Shown: in pieces, positions 1 to 10,351 of the stretch
How positions within the stretch are numbered: the stretch's first letter is position 1
Layout: each line of letters begins with the position of its first letter
Notes under the pieces: model-generated
Seen by the model: the letters and a program-made list of their open reading frames with translations, nothing else
Database searches by the model: none
What the model was told of the DNA's origin: nothing
Assembly (NCBI GenBank): GCA_945878725.1
Contig: CAMCTY010000004.1
Coordinates: forward strand, 62,001-126,000
DNA from: Bifidobacterium breve
GTDB taxonomy: Bacteria > Actinomycetota > Acidimicrobiia > Acidimicrobiales > Acidimicrobilacustridaceae
Length of the DNA stretch: 64,000 nucleotides
Direction of reading: 5' to 3'
Program-made: the position numbers and the translations under genes

Positions 1-3000
1 CGGCGAACCCGATCTTCTAACCACTCAAGTTCCTCGGAATCGGGGATCTCCAGTTCAACCATGTCTGGATTCACCTTCGACTCGAAGGATCCGTCCCGGT
101 CGAGTACGTAGGCAGTGCCACCTGACATACCTGCACCAAAGTTGCGGCCAGTGTCCCCGAGGACGACGACCCGACCACCAGTCATGTATTCACAGGCGTG
201 ATCGCCGACACCCTCAACGACGGCCACGGCGCCGCTGTTGCGAACGCCGAACCTTTCGCCGACGACGCCACGCAGGAACACCTCACCGGAGGTGGCCCCG
301 TAAAGGATCACGTTTCCGGCGATGACGTTCTCCTCGGCGCGGAACGAGGCGTTCGGCGCAGGGCGAACCACAATGCGGCCACCGGAAAGACCCTTGCCCA
401 CATAGTCATTCGCATCGCCTTCGAGACGCAGCGTGATCCCTGAGGGAAGGAAGGCTCCGAGACTCTGTCCTGCCGAGCCGACAAGGTCTATGACGATGGT
501 GTCGTCGGCAAGGCCGGAGCCACCGTGTCGGCGCGTAAGTTCTGAACCAAGCATGGTTCCGACGGTCCGATTGACGTTTCGGATTGGAGACGAAATCCGG
601 ACCGCTTCAGCACGTTCAAGGGCGGGTGCGGCCAGCCGAATAAGTTCGACATCGAGGGCGCGCTCAAGACCGTGGTCCTGGGTAGCCGTGTTGTGAAGAC
701 TTGCTCCCTCAGCGATTTCGGGCACGTGCAGGATCGGCTCAAGATCGAGGCCGGAAGCCTTCCAATGGTCGATCGCATCGCGAGTGTCGAGAACCTCGGC
801 ATGGCCGATCGCTTCTTCGATGGTCCGGAAACCGAGATCGGCCAACAACTCGCGGACTTCCTCAGCGATGAACTCAAAGAAAGTGACAACGAATTCAGGC
901 TTACCGCTGAACCGAGCACGCAGTTCAGGGTTCTGAGTGGCTACACCCACCGGACACGTATCGAGATGACAGACCCGCATCATGACGCAGCCCGAAACAA
1001 CCAGAGGAGCGGTGGCAAAACCGAATTCCTCCGCTCCGAGCAATGCGGCGATCACGACGTCGCGGCCGGTCTTCAGTTGCCCGTCGACCTGCACGACGAT
1101 GCGATCACGCAGCCCGTTGAGCAGGAGCGTCTGTTGGGTCTCGGCAAGTCCGAGTTCCCATGGTGCACCGGCGTGCTTGAGTGACGTGAGTGGCGAAGCG
1201 CCGGTGCCACCGTCATGACCGGAGATAAGAACAACGTCAGCGTGAGCTTTAGAAACACCCGCAGCAACGGTTCCGACTCCGACTTCGGAAACGAGCTTCA
1301 CGTGAACTCGGGCTTGATTGTTGGCGTTCTTGAGATCGTGAATCAGCTGCGCAAGATCTTCGATTGAGTAAATGTCGTGATGTGGTGGCGGGGAAATGAG
1401 CCCGACGCCTGGAGTCGAATGTCGCGTCTTTGCGATCCACGGATACACCTTGTGGCCGGGAAGCTGACCGCCTTCGCCGGGCTTCGCTCCCTGCGCCATC
1501 TTGATCTGTAGATCATCGGCGTTCACGAGATAGTCACTGGTGACACCGAAACGACCGGACGCAACCTGCTTGATGGCCGAACGCTTCGAATCGCCATTCG
1601 GCATCGGGATAAACCGCTCGGAGTCTTCGCCGCCCTCGCCGGTGTTCGACTTTCCGCCAATCCGGTTCATGGCAATAGCAAGTGTCTCGTGGGCCTCGGC
1701 CGAGATCGACCCGTATGACATAGCTCCAGTGGAGAACCTTTTAACGATCGCCTCAATTGGCTCAACTTCGTCAAGCGGCACCGGTGTGCGCTCAGCCTTG
1801 AAGGCAAAGAGCCCACGCAGGGTTGCGAGGTTCTTCGCTTGATCATCAACTCTCGACGTGTACTCCTTGAAGACGTCGTAACGACCACTTCGGGTCGAAT
1901 GCTGGAGCTTGTAGACCGTCTCAGGATTGAAGAGGTGATACTCGCCTTCGCGACGCCATTGGTACTCGCCGCCAACCTCAAGCGAACGATGAGCACGCTC
2001 TGTTGGATTAGCCGGATAAGCGAGCCGGTGCCGCATTGAAATCTCGGTCGCCAGTTGCTGGAGTTCGATGCCTCCGAGGCGGCTGACGGTGCCGGCGAAA
2101 TAGCTATCGACAAGTGCCTTGGACAGACCCACGGCTTCGAAGATCTGTGCACCGGTGTAGGACGCCACGGTGGAGATGCCCATTTTCGACATCACCTTCA
2201 ACACGCCCTTGCTTGATGCCTTGACGTAGTTGACGACGGCCTTGACCGGATCGCGGTAGTCACTCGCACCTTCGGAGATGCGGTCCTCGATTGTCTCGAA
2301 TGCGAGATACGGGTTCACTGCTCCGGCGCCATAACCGATGAGAAGACACATGTGATGCACCTCTCGCGCTTCGCCAGTCTCGACAACGAGTCCGACACGG
2401 GTGCGGGTCTTCTCGCGGATGAGATGGTGATGAACTGCCGAGGTGAACAGCAGCGAGGGGATCGGCGCCATTTCGGCGTCTGACCCGCGATCGGACAGAA
2501 CAAGAATTGTCGCTCCGTCAGCGATCGCCTCCGACGCCAAGTGGCAGACGTCAGAAATCGCCTTCGCCAATCCCTCTCCCCCGGTGCTCACCGGATAGAG
2601 GCAAGGAAGAACAACCGTCTTGAAATCGGCCGTAGCGGGATGATCGGCAATGGTGACGATCTTGCGAAGATCATCGTTCGAGAGGATGGGTTGCGGAATG
2701 AACAACTGTCGGCACGATCCAGGAGTCGGATCAAGCAGATTGCTCTCCGGTCCAAGCGTGCCGCCAAGCGCCGTGACAAGTTCTTCGCGAATCGCGTCAA
2801 GCGGCGGGTTCGTGACCTGAGCGAAGAGTTGGGCGAAGTAGTCAAAGAGCAAACGAGGACGATCCGACAGCACCGCTATTGGCGTATCGGTTCCCATCGA
2901 ACCCAGTGGTTCGAGGCCTGAACGCGCCATCGGATCGAGGATGATCTTCATTTCCTCGGAGGTGTACCCGAAGACCTGCTGACGATGCAGTACTGCCTCA

Positions 3001-4379
3001 TGCGGAAGTTGCGGACGAGCGGACACGGCGATGGAGTCAAGCGAGACCTGGTTGTCGTCGAGCCACTCGCCATACGGACGTTGTTCGGCAAGTCCTGACT
3101 TCACCTCATCGTCGCCGATGATTCGGCCCGCCGTTGTGTCAACGAGGAACATGCGACCGGGTTGAAGTCGACCCTTGCTCACGATGCGCTCGGAGGGAAT
3201 GTCGATGACGCCAACTTCCGACGCCATGATCACGAGGTCGTCTGCGGTCACCCAGTAGCGCGAGGGGCGCAGCCCGTTTCGATCGAGGACGGCGCCGATT
3301 ACCGAACCGTCCGTAAACGCAATGGAGGCAGGTCCGTCCCAAGGTTCCATAAGGGACGCGTGGTAGCGGTAAAAGTCACGCTTCGCTTTTGGCATCGTGG
3401 CATGGTGCTCCCACGCTTCAGGAATCATCATGAGAACAGCGTGCGGCAGGGAATAACCACCCATATGCAGCAGCTCAAGCACCTCATCGAACGTCGCCGA
3501 ATCCGAGCCGCCCGGTGAGCAGATGGGGAAGATCCGCTCGATATCACCATCAAGCAGTTCGGACCGCAGAAGGGCCTCGCGGGCCTTCATCCAATTTCGA
3601 TTTCCTTGAACCGTATTGATCTCACCGTTGTGAGCGACGTAACGGAATGGGTGCGCAAGTGGCCATGACGGGAAGGTATTCGTCGAAAAACGAGAGTGGA
3701 CCAATGCCAACGCCGAGTCAATACGTTCGTCGGCAAGATCGAGGAAAAACTCGGACAACTGCCCAGTCGTAAGCATCCCCTTGTAGACAAATGTCTGAGA
3801 CGAGAGGGATGGGAAATACACGCCCCCTTCGTCCATGACGCCGAGTGTGTTCTCAATCCTCTTGCGGGCGACGTAGACCCGACGCTCGAGAGCGGCGTCA
3901 GCGAGCCCCCGTCCGGATACGAACGGTTGCCAGAAGGAGGGTTCAACCCGTGCAGCCTGTGAGCCAATCATCGAATCGTCGACCGGAACCTGACGCCAAC
4001 CGAGGACATCAAGGCCCTCAGAAACGAAGATCTCTTCGACTGAGGCCTTGGCCTTCAACATGTCGGCTTCGACTGGCGGAAGGAATGCAATGCCGGTGGC
4101 GTAGTGACCGACTGAGGGGAGGTCGAAGTCGACTACCTGACGAAAGAAGGTGTCCGGGATCTGGATCAAGATGCCGGCTCCATCGCCGGTGTTGATCTCG
4201 GCCCCTGCCGCGCCGCGATGGTCCATGTTGCATAGCGCGCCGATTCCCATCCGGACGATCTCGTGGCTGCGCACGCCCTTCATGTTCACGACGAAACTGA
4301 CGCCACAGGCGTCGTGCTCGAAACGGGGGTCGTAGAGACCTTGCGCCGCCGGGAAATCGGCGGGACGGGACTGCTGCAT
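1..4379 (-). CDS. gltB: Glutamate synthase (NADPH) large subunit, 3' end cut by the window
   Basis: This is the large (alpha) subunit of glutamate synthase, which moves the amide nitrogen of glutamine onto 2-oxoglutarate in the cytoplasm. Translation from the ATG at 4379 gives a short propeptide and then Asp-Ala-Cys-Gly-Val with the cysteine at residue 25, the usual N-terminal nucleophile of the class II amidotransferase domain after processing. Near 2090-2160 the text [13 protein letters not shown] matches the conserved synthase segment. Near 910-975 the cysteine cluster [16 protein letters not shown] matches the 3Fe-4S site. About 1459 codons are present of a usual 1500, so only the last few dozen residues are missing beyond position 1. 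The small subunit gene gltD, if adjacent, would lie outside the window. Identification is secure. Confidence 0.97.
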   Translation of the reverse strand, partial: MQQSRPADFPAAQGLYDPRFEHDACGVSFVVNMKGVRSHEIVRMGIGALCNMDHRGAAGAEINTGDGAGILIQIPDTFFRQVVDFDLPSVGHYATGIAFLPPVEADMLKAKASVEEIFVSEGLDVLGWRQVPVDDSMIGSQAARVEPSFWQPFVSGRGLADAALERRVYVARKRIENTLGVMDEGGVYFPSLSSQTFVYKGMLTTGQLSEFFLDLADERIDSALALVHSRFSTNTFPSWPLAHPFRYVAHNGEINTVQGNRNWMKAREALLRSELLDGDIERIFPICSPGGSDSATFDEVLELLHMGGYSLPHAVLMMIPEAWEHHATMPKAKRDFYRYHASLMEPWDGPASIAFTDGSVIGAVLDRNGLRPSRYWVTADDLVIMASEVGVIDIPSERIVSKGRLQPGRMFLVDTTAGRIIGDDEVKSGLAEQRPYGEWLDDNQVSLDSIAVSARPQLPHEAVLHRQQVFGYTSEEMKIILDPMARSGLEPLGSMGTDTPIAVLSDRPRLLFDYFAQLFAQVTNPPLDAIREELVTALGGTLGPESNLLDPTPGSCRQLFIPQPILSNDDLRKIVTIADHPATADFKTVVLPCLYPVSTGGEGLAKAISDVCHLASEAIADGATILVLSDRGSDAEMAPIPSLLFTSAVHHHLIREKTRTRVGLVVETGEAREVHHMCLLIGYGAGAVNPYLAFETIEDRISEGASDYRDPVKAVVNYVKASSKGVLKVMSKMGISTVASYTGAQIFEAVGLSKALVDSYFAGTVSRLGGIELQQLATEISMRHRLAYPANPTERAHRSLEVGGEYQWRREGEYHLFNPETVYKLQHSTRSGRYDVFKEYTSRVDDQAKNLATLRGLFAFKAERTPVPLDEVEPIEAIVKRFSTGAMSYGSISAEAHETLAIAMNRIGGKSNTGEGGEDSERFIPMPNGDSKRSAIKQVASGRFGVTSDYLVNADDLQIKMAQGAKPGEGGQLPGHKVYPWIAKTRHSTPGVGLISPPPHHDIYSIEDLAQLIHDLKNANNQARVHVKLVSEVGVGTVAAGVSKAHADVVLISGHDGGTGASPLTSLKHAGAPWELGLAETQQTLLLNGLRDRIVVQVDGQLKTGRDVVIAALLGAEEFGFATAPLVVSGCVMMRVCHLDTCPVGVATQNPELRARFSGKPEFVVTFFEFIAEEVRELLADLGFRTIEEAIGHAEVLDTRDAIDHWKASGLDLEPILHVPEIAEGASLHNTATQDHGLERALDVELIRLAAPALERAEAVRISSPIRNVNRTVGTMLGSELTRRHGGSGLADDTIVIDLVGSAGQSLGAFLPSGITLRLEGDANDYVGKGLSGGRIVVRPAPNASFRAEENVIAGNVILYGATSGEVFLRGVVGERFGVRNSGAVAVVEGVGDHACEYMTGGRVVVLGDTGRNFGAGMSGGTAYVLDRDGSFESKVNPDMVELEIPDSEELEWLEDRVR

Positions 4380-4491
4380 ACGTCTACCTGGCTTGCGTGA
4401 GGCGGCCGCCGGGGGGCGAGGGCCGCAGGAGATTTACACGCACCACAGAGACGACGCTGGCCCTGCGGTGGACCATGAAGGTACATCGAAA

Positions 4492-4507
4492 TGGCCCGAT
4501 CGGGCCA
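4492..4507. promoter_or_regulatory. 16-bp perfect palindrome between gltB and the M18 peptidase gene
   Basis: The 16 bases TGGCCCGATCGGGCCA form a perfect inverted repeat with no loop. It lies about 113 bases upstream of the gltB start and 120 bases upstream of the divergent peptidase start, in a 248-base gap with no other gene. Position and symmetry suit a dimeric regulator site, but no regulator is identified. It could also be chance in GC-rich DNA. Confidence 0.3.
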
Positions 4508-4627
4508 GTTGTGGACCGAACACATTGCCCCGCCGACCTTGAAGATCCCCTCCATGGTCGACAGGAGGACCGTGTCTGAAGATGGTAGGACTGCGAAATC
4601 CCAGACGAGGCCCGGTACAGTCCGGAA

Positions 4628-5983
4628 ATGCCCCTACCCGAGGATTCGCAATCCCCGCTGATCCCCTCCGACGACACGAACGACGGCTTTCTGCAGGATC
4701 TTGCGGAGTTCATAGCTGCGTCGCCGTCACCGCATCATGTCGTCGAGTCGGTCAAGCGCCGCCTCGAGGCTGACGCATTCCGAAACGTCCCCGAGTCCGG
4801 GCCGTGGCCAACCGAACCAGGCCGCTATTTCGTCGTCCGCAATGGTTCAATCGTGGCCTGGGATACCAGTGCTGGATGCGAGCCGTCATGGGGATTCCGC
4901 ATCGTGGGCGCTCATAGCGATTCACCAAATCTCCGAATCCGACCCCATCCGGATCGCAGCGCTTCGGGCTTCCGCCAGCTCGGCGTTGAGGTCTACGGAG
5001 GCGCATTGCTCAATTCCTGGCTCGACAGGGACCTCGGCCTCTCCGGGCGGGTTGCGGTCGACTCGTCGTCGGGGCATCCAGAAACGTTCCTTGTTCACAT
5101 CGATGAACCAATTGCGCGCATCCCGCAGTTGGCGATCCACCTCAATCGATCAATCAATGCCGACGGCCTGCGGCTCGATCCCCAGCAACACATCGTTCCT
5201 ATCTGGGGAACCGGCACCTCCGAGGACGGCGATCTACTCAGATGGATCGCTGACCGACACGGAATCGACGCAGACTCGATTCTGGCCGCAGACCTCATGC
5301 TCCACGACCTCACCCCGCCGTGTCTTATTGGAGCTGACAAGACACTCTTCGCGGCGTCTCGCATCGACAATCAACTTTCGTGCCATGCCGGTATTCAGGC
5401 CTTTTTGGGAGCTTGCCGAGACGGTGCTAGCTCGGCGGTTCCGGTCCTCGCCATCTTCGACCATGAAGAAGTCGGTAGTGAGTCGCAAAGTGGCGCGTCG
5501 GGTTCCCTGCTCGCCACCGTCCTCGAGCGAGTCGCCTTGGCCGCAGGGCTGTCGCGTGACGAGTGGTTCGCCGCGCTTGCCAATTCCATGTGCCTTTCGG
5601 CCGATGGCGCTCATGCAACCCATCCGAATTATTCGCAACGTCACGAGCCCGATCATCAGATCAAGGTGAACGCCGGTCCTGTTCTTAAATTCAATTCGAA
5701 CATGCGCTACGGAACAGACGCTGTAGGTGCTGCTGAGATCAAAGCACTTGCCCGAAGCCTCTCGATCCCCCTTCAGTCTTTCGTGACCCGCGGAGATCTC
5801 CCGTGCGGCTCCACCATTGGGCCAGTTACGGCCGCTCGACTCGGCGTTCGCACAGTCGATATCGGAGTAGCTCAACTCTCGATGCATTCGGCACGTGAAA
5901 TGTGCGGAGCAATCGATCCGCCGATCTTCAGTCGACTGCTCGAGGGATTCTTTCGCACGAGTCCCAGCGGAAAGGTCGCCTGA
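4628..5983 (+). CDS. M18 family aminopeptidase (aspartyl aminopeptidase-like)
   Basis: A 451-residue cytosolic zinc metallopeptidase of family M18, which removes N-terminal residues, often acidic ones, from peptides. Visible motifs are GAHSDSP with the metal-ligand histidine near residue 96, DHEEVGSES with the catalytic and bridging glutamates at about 280-281, the HPNYSQRHEPDH segment, and SMHSARE near the C-terminus, all in the family order. Length is normal for bacterial M18 proteins. The ATG at 4628 has only a weak ribosome site, but the residues after it align with the family N-terminus. It starts a four-gene forward group; its TGA overlaps the ATG of the next gene by one base, suggesting translational coupling. 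Substrate preference is not readable from the sequence. Confidence 0.93.
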   Translation: MPLPEDSQSPLIPSDDTNDGFLQDLAEFIAASPSPHHVVESVKRRLEADAFRNVPESGPWPTEPGRYFVVRNGSIVAWDTSAGCEPSWGFRIVGAHSDSPNLRIRPHPDRSASGFRQLGVEVYGGALLNSWLDRDLGLSGRVAVDSSSGHPETFLVHIDEPIARIPQLAIHLNRSINADGLRLDPQQHIVPIWGTGTSEDGDLLRWIADRHGIDADSILAADLMLHDLTPPCLIGADKTLFAASRIDNQLSCHAGIQAFLGACRDGASSAVPVLAIFDHEEVGSESQSGASGSLLATVLERVALAAGLSRDEWFAALANSMCLSADGAHATHPNYSQRHEPDHQIKVNAGPVLKFNSNMRYGTDAVGAAEIKALARSLSIPLQSFVTRGDLPCGSTIGPVTAARLGVRTVDIGVAQLSMHSAREMCGAIDPPIFSRLLEGFFRTSPSGKVA

Positions 5984-6474
5984 TGACGACTCCACGAAGT
6001 CTCCGCTCCGGAGCGTTTGCTCTTGTTCTCTGTTTCGCGGCATTTGCCGGTTCGTGTTCGCAGTCGTCACCAGAAAACTCGCCGACAACTCAGGTATCGA
6101 TCCAGAGTTCGGCAACGTCCCCCACCACCACGGCTGTTCTTCCTCATTCGATGGATCCTTCGACGGGAGCCGCAGCCGAGGGAAGTCCGGTAATCAAGAG
6201 TGCCAAAGTCAAGGTTTCCGATACATGTGTCGACGGTCGTGCACTGGTCACCGTCACCTCCGAGGTTGCCGCGGCGCCACCTATACGCGTCATGACTCTC
6301 ATCGCTGGCGGTGCGCAAACTGCCATCAATCCTGTCGCAGGCCAGGAACTCATCATTCAAAGCGGATCACTCCCCTGTGATGGATCCTCCACGATGTTGC
6401 TCGTGATCGCAACGGACTTCGAAGCACGGTCCTCCACCCAAGCCGTTGCCGCCAAATCGCCACTCGTTCCCTGA
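5983..6474 (+). CDS. Small secreted lipoprotein, function unknown
   Basis: A 163-residue protein. Its N-terminus has a charged start, a hydrophobic stretch from about residue 11 and a lipobox-like FAGSC with cysteine 25, which indicates a lipoprotein signal peptide processed by signal peptidase II. After the cysteine comes a Ser/Thr/Pro-rich linker (about residues 26-65), as in surface-tethered actinobacterial lipoproteins, and then a roughly 90-residue beta-rich domain with two cysteines that could pair. I do not recognise this domain. The start ATG overlaps the stop of the M18 peptidase (TGATG), so the two are probably co-translated. Longer in-frame starts upstream would run deep into the peptidase gene and lose the signal peptide. 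Confidence 0.75.
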   Translation: MTTPRSLRSGAFALVLCFAAFAGSCSQSSPENSPTTQVSIQSSATSPTTTAVLPHSMDPSTGAAAEGSPVIKSAKVKVSDTCVDGRALVTVTSEVAAAPPIRVMTLIAGGAQTAINPVAGQELIIQSGSLPCDGSSTMLLVIATDFEARSSTQAVAAKSPLVP

Positions 6475-6479
6475 CGAAC

Positions 6480-7085
6480 ATGGAACTTGACGTTGCCGTG
6501 TCGATCCTCGGCGTGAAACCGGGGATGACATTGGCCGAGGTTCGAGTTGTCTACCGCGACAAGTTGCGAATTACTCATCCGGACGTGCGCGACGGTGACA
6601 CCAGTGCCGACGAAGCGGGCCGGGCCACCGCCCTTCTGAACGAAGCCTTCACCACGATTCGTCTTGTCGTCGAAGAACGAGGTTTCGTCCCCGTTTCGAC
6701 GCCAGCCACCATTGCGGACGATTCGTCGGCGCGCACTGTCCCTCAGAGCAACGCTGCGTCGCAATACGGCGGATCTGCTGTGGCCGCATCGATTGAATCG
6801 GGCGACACGCTTTCGATCGATGCACCCCCCGACGAAGCCTTCGCTTTCCTCCTTGAAGCATCGTCGAGACTGGGTGGGATCGGATACATCGATAGGTCCC
6901 TCGGCATACTCGAGGTGATTGTCCGGTTCGAAGGCGGACCGAGTTGTTCGGTGCTTATGACTCTTCAAGGTCGTGCATTCGGAACGGATGTTTTCTGCAC
7001 GATGGACTCCATCGAGGCTGCTCCGACACCGCCATTCGCACCGGTTATGGAAGCCCTTCTCGCCGAGCTCGCAACTCTGGGCTAG
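6480..7085 (+). CDS. J-domain protein with an unassigned C-terminal domain
   Basis: A 201-residue protein. Residues about 1-65 form a DnaJ-type J domain: ILGVKPGMTLAEVRVVYR is helix I-II, THPDV contains the essential HPD tripeptide, and NEAFTTI lies at the end of helix III. Such domains stimulate DnaK ATPase activity. The glycine-rich, zinc-finger and substrate-binding parts of true DnaJ are absent. Instead, after a 35-residue linker, residues about 105-200 form a compact alpha/beta domain beginning SGDTLSIDAPPDEAFAFL that I cannot assign. The gene starts five bases after the lipoprotein stop, so it is very likely in the same transcript. It may be a specialised co-chaperone, or a J-like domain adapted to another use. 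Confidence 0.8.
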   Translation: MELDVAVSILGVKPGMTLAEVRVVYRDKLRITHPDVRDGDTSADEAGRATALLNEAFTTIRLVVEERGFVPVSTPATIADDSSARTVPQSNAASQYGGSAVAASIESGDTLSIDAPPDEAFAFLLEASSRLGGIGYIDRSLGILEVIVRFEGGPSCSVLMTLQGRAFGTDVFCTMDSIEAAPTPPFAPVMEALLAELATLG

Positions 7086-7151
7086 CCCATCCGCGTAAGG
7101 GCTGCTGATTCCCGCGACACTTTGGAAGGCAAAGCGCTCAGGAGGGCAACC

Positions 7152-7751
7152 GTGGGAGTGGCAAGTCGATCGTGGATGCTCGACACGATCGAGTTTCATC
7201 GGGAATTCGAGGCACTTTTGCTCGGCTCCGGGGAACTTGTGGCGCTGCGCGATCAAGCCTTGCGGGTGTGGGACAGCCAAGACCCTCTGGCTCGTTCGTA
7301 TCTCGAACTGCTCACGGTTGCCGGTCCGGAGGAATGGTCTCGGGGGTGCGATGACGCCTACCTCGTTGACTGGTATCGGGTCCTGATGGTTCCACATCTC
7401 ATACCAACTCGATCGCTTCGATCCCCTGATGCAGTGCGCCGCGGTTTACCCCAGTTGGGTTGGCACGCCACTGAGGCTCGGCGTCTGGCTCGGGGCCGCG
7501 TACTTGTAACCCTGGCTGAGCGCCATCTCGATGGACGAGTCCTAGATCGGCTCCTCGTCCAATTCGGATGGGGTCACAAGGGCTGGCTCGATTTCGATGA
7601 TTCGACAGCTGCCCTGGACCGCATGCGACGTCTCAATCCTCAACGGTTTCGCGAACATCCAGAACTCGTGCCGGTTGTCGAGAACATGTTTGAGGTCCTC
7701 GAAGCAGCAGCGAACAAGCCTGACCACGTTCTGATCTGCATCTCCGACTGA
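7152..7751 (+). CDS. Hypothetical protein, no recognised family
   Basis: A predicted 199-residue soluble protein. I chose the GTG at 7152 because AGGAGGG lies five bases upstream; an in-frame TTG at 7122 would add ten residues with no ribosome site. The sequence is rich in Trp, Arg, Asp and Leu, is mostly helical in character, and has no membrane segment or signal peptide. Notable parts are the pattern ARSYLELL, a Trp-rich middle, the GWGHKGWLDFDD segment and a C-terminal helix ENMFEVLEAAANK. It is the last of four forward genes (peptidase, lipoprotein, J-domain protein, this gene) and converges on the LCP gene with an 8-base gap. I do not recognise a function. Confidence 0.7.
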   Translation: MGVASRSWMLDTIEFHREFEALLLGSGELVALRDQALRVWDSQDPLARSYLELLTVAGPEEWSRGCDDAYLVDWYRVLMVPHLIPTRSLRSPDAVRRGLPQLGWHATEARRLARGRVLVTLAERHLDGRVLDRLLVQFGWGHKGWLDFDDSTAALDRMRRLNPQRFREHPELVPVVENMFEVLEAAANKPDHVLICISD

Positions 7752-7759
7752 TCGTCAGC

Positions 7760-9040
7760 TCATCTGGCCAACGCGTCGATGACCGCTGCTGATCCGCTCT
7801 CGAGCTCAAGCACCAACGCTCCCCCCGATGTTTGCCTCGGAGTAACGGGAATCGCCACAGGGGTGAGAGTTGCATCTTTGAGCGTCCACGCCAATCGCAG
7901 CGCCTCCGGGTATGAAACGGTGGTGTCGAGACGAAGCCCCGCTCCAAGCGCTGACGGCATCCGCAGAAGGGCAAGCGGATTCCTTTCGTTGGCCAACGAC
8001 TTCGTCAGAGCAGCCATGAAATCTCGCTGACGTTCCGTCCGCCCTACATCGGCGGTGGGATCGGTGCGCCATTTCCCGTCGACGAGTTCTTCGTAATAAC
8101 GACTGCGAACGAAGGCGAGAGCGGACGTGCCGTCGAGGTTGTTCGGTCCCGCATTCGCGATCGCCAAACCGGAATGTCCGTCTCGGGCCGGGTATGGAAA
8201 ATCGACGGTGATGCCGCCCACGGCGTCGACGATCGACGCGAATCCTCCGAAGTTGATTTCGGCATAGTGATCGACCGGGATGCCGATTGCCTTTACCGCT
8301 TCGACGAGATTGGCCGGACCAGCGGCGAACGTCGAGTTGATCCGGCCCATCTGACCCGACGCAGGGTCCTTGACCCAAAGATCTCGAGGTATCGAAGCCA
8401 AGCTTGTGTTCGAACCGTCCATGTGCAGGATCATGATTGTGTCGGTACGCGACCCTGACACTTCGCCGGCGATGAACGCCCCTGAGTTGGGATCGTTGAC
8501 GTCGATGCCTTCACGTGAATCAATCCCGACAAGTAGATAGTTGGTGCCGGAACGAGCTCTCCCAATGGTGAGCGAACTGAGTACATCAACCTTGGGAATT
8601 TGCGAGAACTGCCACCATCCGAGAACAACCAGAAGCGCCATCGGAGCGAGAACAACTAAGGCAAGCATCACGGCGATGGTTCGCCGTCGCAGTCGTCTGA
8701 ACCGACGCCAAAGATGCGGACGCAGCGACCGCCCACCGTTCGCGCCATCACGAGCTACGTCGCCGGTCCGAGCGGCTCCGGAGTCCGTCGCCTTCCGAGA
8801 AGCCAACCCTGCAAGACTATTTCCTCGGCCAGTCACCGGTCGACCACCGCTGGAGCCGATTGTCTCCCGCTGCGGCACAGGAGGCCGGACATCCGGGATG
8901 GCGGATACTGGCGCTTTGGGGAGAGGGCTGCGACTCTCCTCGGGGTCTACTTCCGAGCCGATGGTCATCTTTTGATTCGGCGCACCGCCGGACCGACCGA
9001 TCACTCGTCGCCCGTCAGGACGCTGTGAGTCGTCATCCAC
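7760..9040 (-). CDS. LytR-CpsA-Psr (LCP) family cell-wall ligase
   Basis: LCP proteins move polyisoprenoid-linked glycopolymers, such as arabinogalactan or teichoic acid, onto peptidoglycan outside the membrane. The N-terminal part is a long basic, disordered cytoplasmic region, then one membrane segment (about + strand 8615-8680, TIAVMLALVVLAPMALLVV), then the LCP domain. That domain contains NYLLVGIDSR, SRTDTIMILH, SIPRDLWV, GRINSTFAAG and the C-terminal RSRYYEE segment, which include the aspartate and arginines that bind the pyrophosphate. The start is uncertain: an ATG at 9115 would overlap the divergent gene at 9107, the GTG at 9040 avoids this, and an ATG at 8968 is also possible. None has a good ribosome site. 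It fits with the AftD and GT87 genes elsewhere in the window. Confidence 0.9.
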   Translation of the reverse strand: MDDDSQRPDGRRVIGRSGGAPNQKMTIGSEVDPEESRSPLPKAPVSAIPDVRPPVPQRETIGSSGGRPVTGRGNSLAGLASRKATDSGAARTGDVARDGANGGRSLRPHLWRRFRRLRRRTIAVMLALVVLAPMALLVVLGWWQFSQIPKVDVLSSLTIGRARSGTNYLLVGIDSREGIDVNDPNSGAFIAGEVSGSRTDTIMILHMDGSNTSLASIPRDLWVKDPASGQMGRINSTFAAGPANLVEAVKAIGIPVDHYAEINFGGFASIVDAVGGITVDFPYPARDGHSGLAIANAGPNNLDGTSALAFVRSRYYEELVDGKWRTDPTADVGRTERQRDFMAALTKSLANERNPLALLRMPSALGAGLRLDTTVSYPEALRLAWTLKDATLTPVAIPVTPRQTSGGALVLELESGSAAVIDALAR

Positions 9041-9106
9041 GCTGACCAACCACCAATCGAGCCTCCATGCGTCAAGCGTACGGGCGGATCTGTACCCTTT
9101 CGGTTC

Positions 9107-10348
9107 ATGGATCACGAGGTCGTCATCATCGGTGCCGGTCTCGCTGGACTCAGTTGTGCACGAACCCTTGCCGCAGCGGGGATCGACGTCGTCGTCGTGG
9201 AAAAGAGCGACGGAGTCGGCGGTCGGGTTCGCACCGATTCAGTCGATGGCTACCGCCTTGACCGGGGATTTCAGATACTCCTCACGGCGTATCCGGAACT
9301 CGATCGATGGTTCGATCTTGACGCTCTCGACTTTCGCCGGTTCCGAGCTGGGGCAAACGTCTGGACCGGAAGTCGGTTCGCACGAGTTGGTGACCCTCTT
9401 CGCAGACCTAGCGATCTGGTCTCCACCCTGCTCGCTCCCATCGGGTCGTTTGCCGACAAGCTCCGTATTCTCCAGCTCGTCGCCTCGGTTCGACGCGGAA
9501 AAGCTCGAAGCCTGCTTTCCCGACCCGAGATGACCACGATGAAGCGACTTGAGCGCGGCGGCTTCAGCCCCATCATGATCGACCGGTTCTTTAGGCCATT
9601 GTTCGCCGGAATTCAGCTTGACCCTGACCTCGAGGTTTCCTCCCGTCGATTCGAAATGATCATGCGAATGCTCGCCGTCGGAGACACGGGGGTCCCTGCC
9701 TTCGGCATGGGCACTCTTTCCGACACCCTCGCCACTCCGCTGCCAAACGGTTCCGTGCAACTCAATAGGGCCGTACTCGGAATCGATTCCGGACGAGTTT
9801 CCTTCGCCGATGGAGGATCCACTACCGCCCGGGTCGTGGTTGTTGCCACCGACGGCCCCACCGCTAGCGCCCTTACCTCTGTCTCCGACCCCGGATCACG
9901 ATCAGTCGCCGCTCTCTGGTTCGCCGCCGATGAATCACCTCTGGCCGGACCGGTACTGGCGTTGGATGGCGCCGCTTCTGGGCCCGTCAAGAACTTCGCC
10001 GTCATGACTGAGGTATCGCCCGCCTATGCCCCGATCGGCCGACACCTGGCCGTCGCTGCGGTGCCCGGAGCCCCGGCCCGGAGCAGCGAACTTGAAACCG
10101 AATCGCGCTCGCAACTGCGTTCGTGGTTCGGCCCTGTAGTCGACCGCTGGGATCTTCTTCGTATCGATCGCATTGAACACGCCCAGCCGAACCAAGAGCC
10201 TCCGTTCAGTCCGAAGAAGCCGGTGAGGATTGACGCAAATCTGTTTGTGTGCGGAGATCACCGCGACACGGCATCGATTCAGGGCGCTCTGTATTCGGGT
10301 CGACGCACAGCAGAAGCGGTGCTTGCCCAGTTCGCCAACGCGACCTGA
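9107..10348 (+). CDS. FAD-dependent amine-oxidase/phytoene-desaturase-like oxidoreductase
   Basis: A 413-residue flavoprotein. The N-terminus VVIIGAGLAGLSCARTL is a dinucleotide-binding Rossmann fold with GxGxxG, followed by the acidic strand end VVVVEKSDGVGGRVRT typical of amine oxidases, protoporphyrinogen oxidase and carotenoid desaturases. The C-terminus FVCGDHRDTASIQGALYSGRRTAE is the second FAD-contacting motif. Having the Rossmann fold begin at residue 4 supports the ATG at 9107. The gene diverges from the LCP gene and converges with DUF2252 with only three bases between stops. No carotenoid genes lie beside it, so the substrate is unknown. It is probably cytoplasmic, as no membrane segment is seen. 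Confidence 0.88.
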   Translation: MDHEVVIIGAGLAGLSCARTLAAAGIDVVVVEKSDGVGGRVRTDSVDGYRLDRGFQILLTAYPELDRWFDLDALDFRRFRAGANVWTGSRFARVGDPLRRPSDLVSTLLAPIGSFADKLRILQLVASVRRGKARSLLSRPEMTTMKRLERGGFSPIMIDRFFRPLFAGIQLDPDLEVSSRRFEMIMRMLAVGDTGVPAFGMGTLSDTLATPLPNGSVQLNRAVLGIDSGRVSFADGGSTTARVVVVATDGPTASALTSVSDPGSRSVAALWFAADESPLAGPVLALDGAASGPVKNFAVMTEVSPAYAPIGRHLAVAAVPGAPARSSELETESRSQLRSWFGPVVDRWDLLRIDRIEHAQPNQEPPFSPKKPVRIDANLFVCGDHRDTASIQGALYSGRRTAEAVLAQFANAT

Positions 10349-10351
10349 ACC

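Noticed and set aside
4380-4627. A small gene in the 248-base gap before the M18 gene
   Set aside because: Short open frames exist on both strands, but none has a ribosome site together with a plausible sequence; I treat the gap as regulatory.
6357-7397. A 346-codon open frame on the - strand opposite the J-domain gene
   Set aside because: It spans a gene with an HPD motif and good spacing on the other strand, and its own translation is basic and unstructured.
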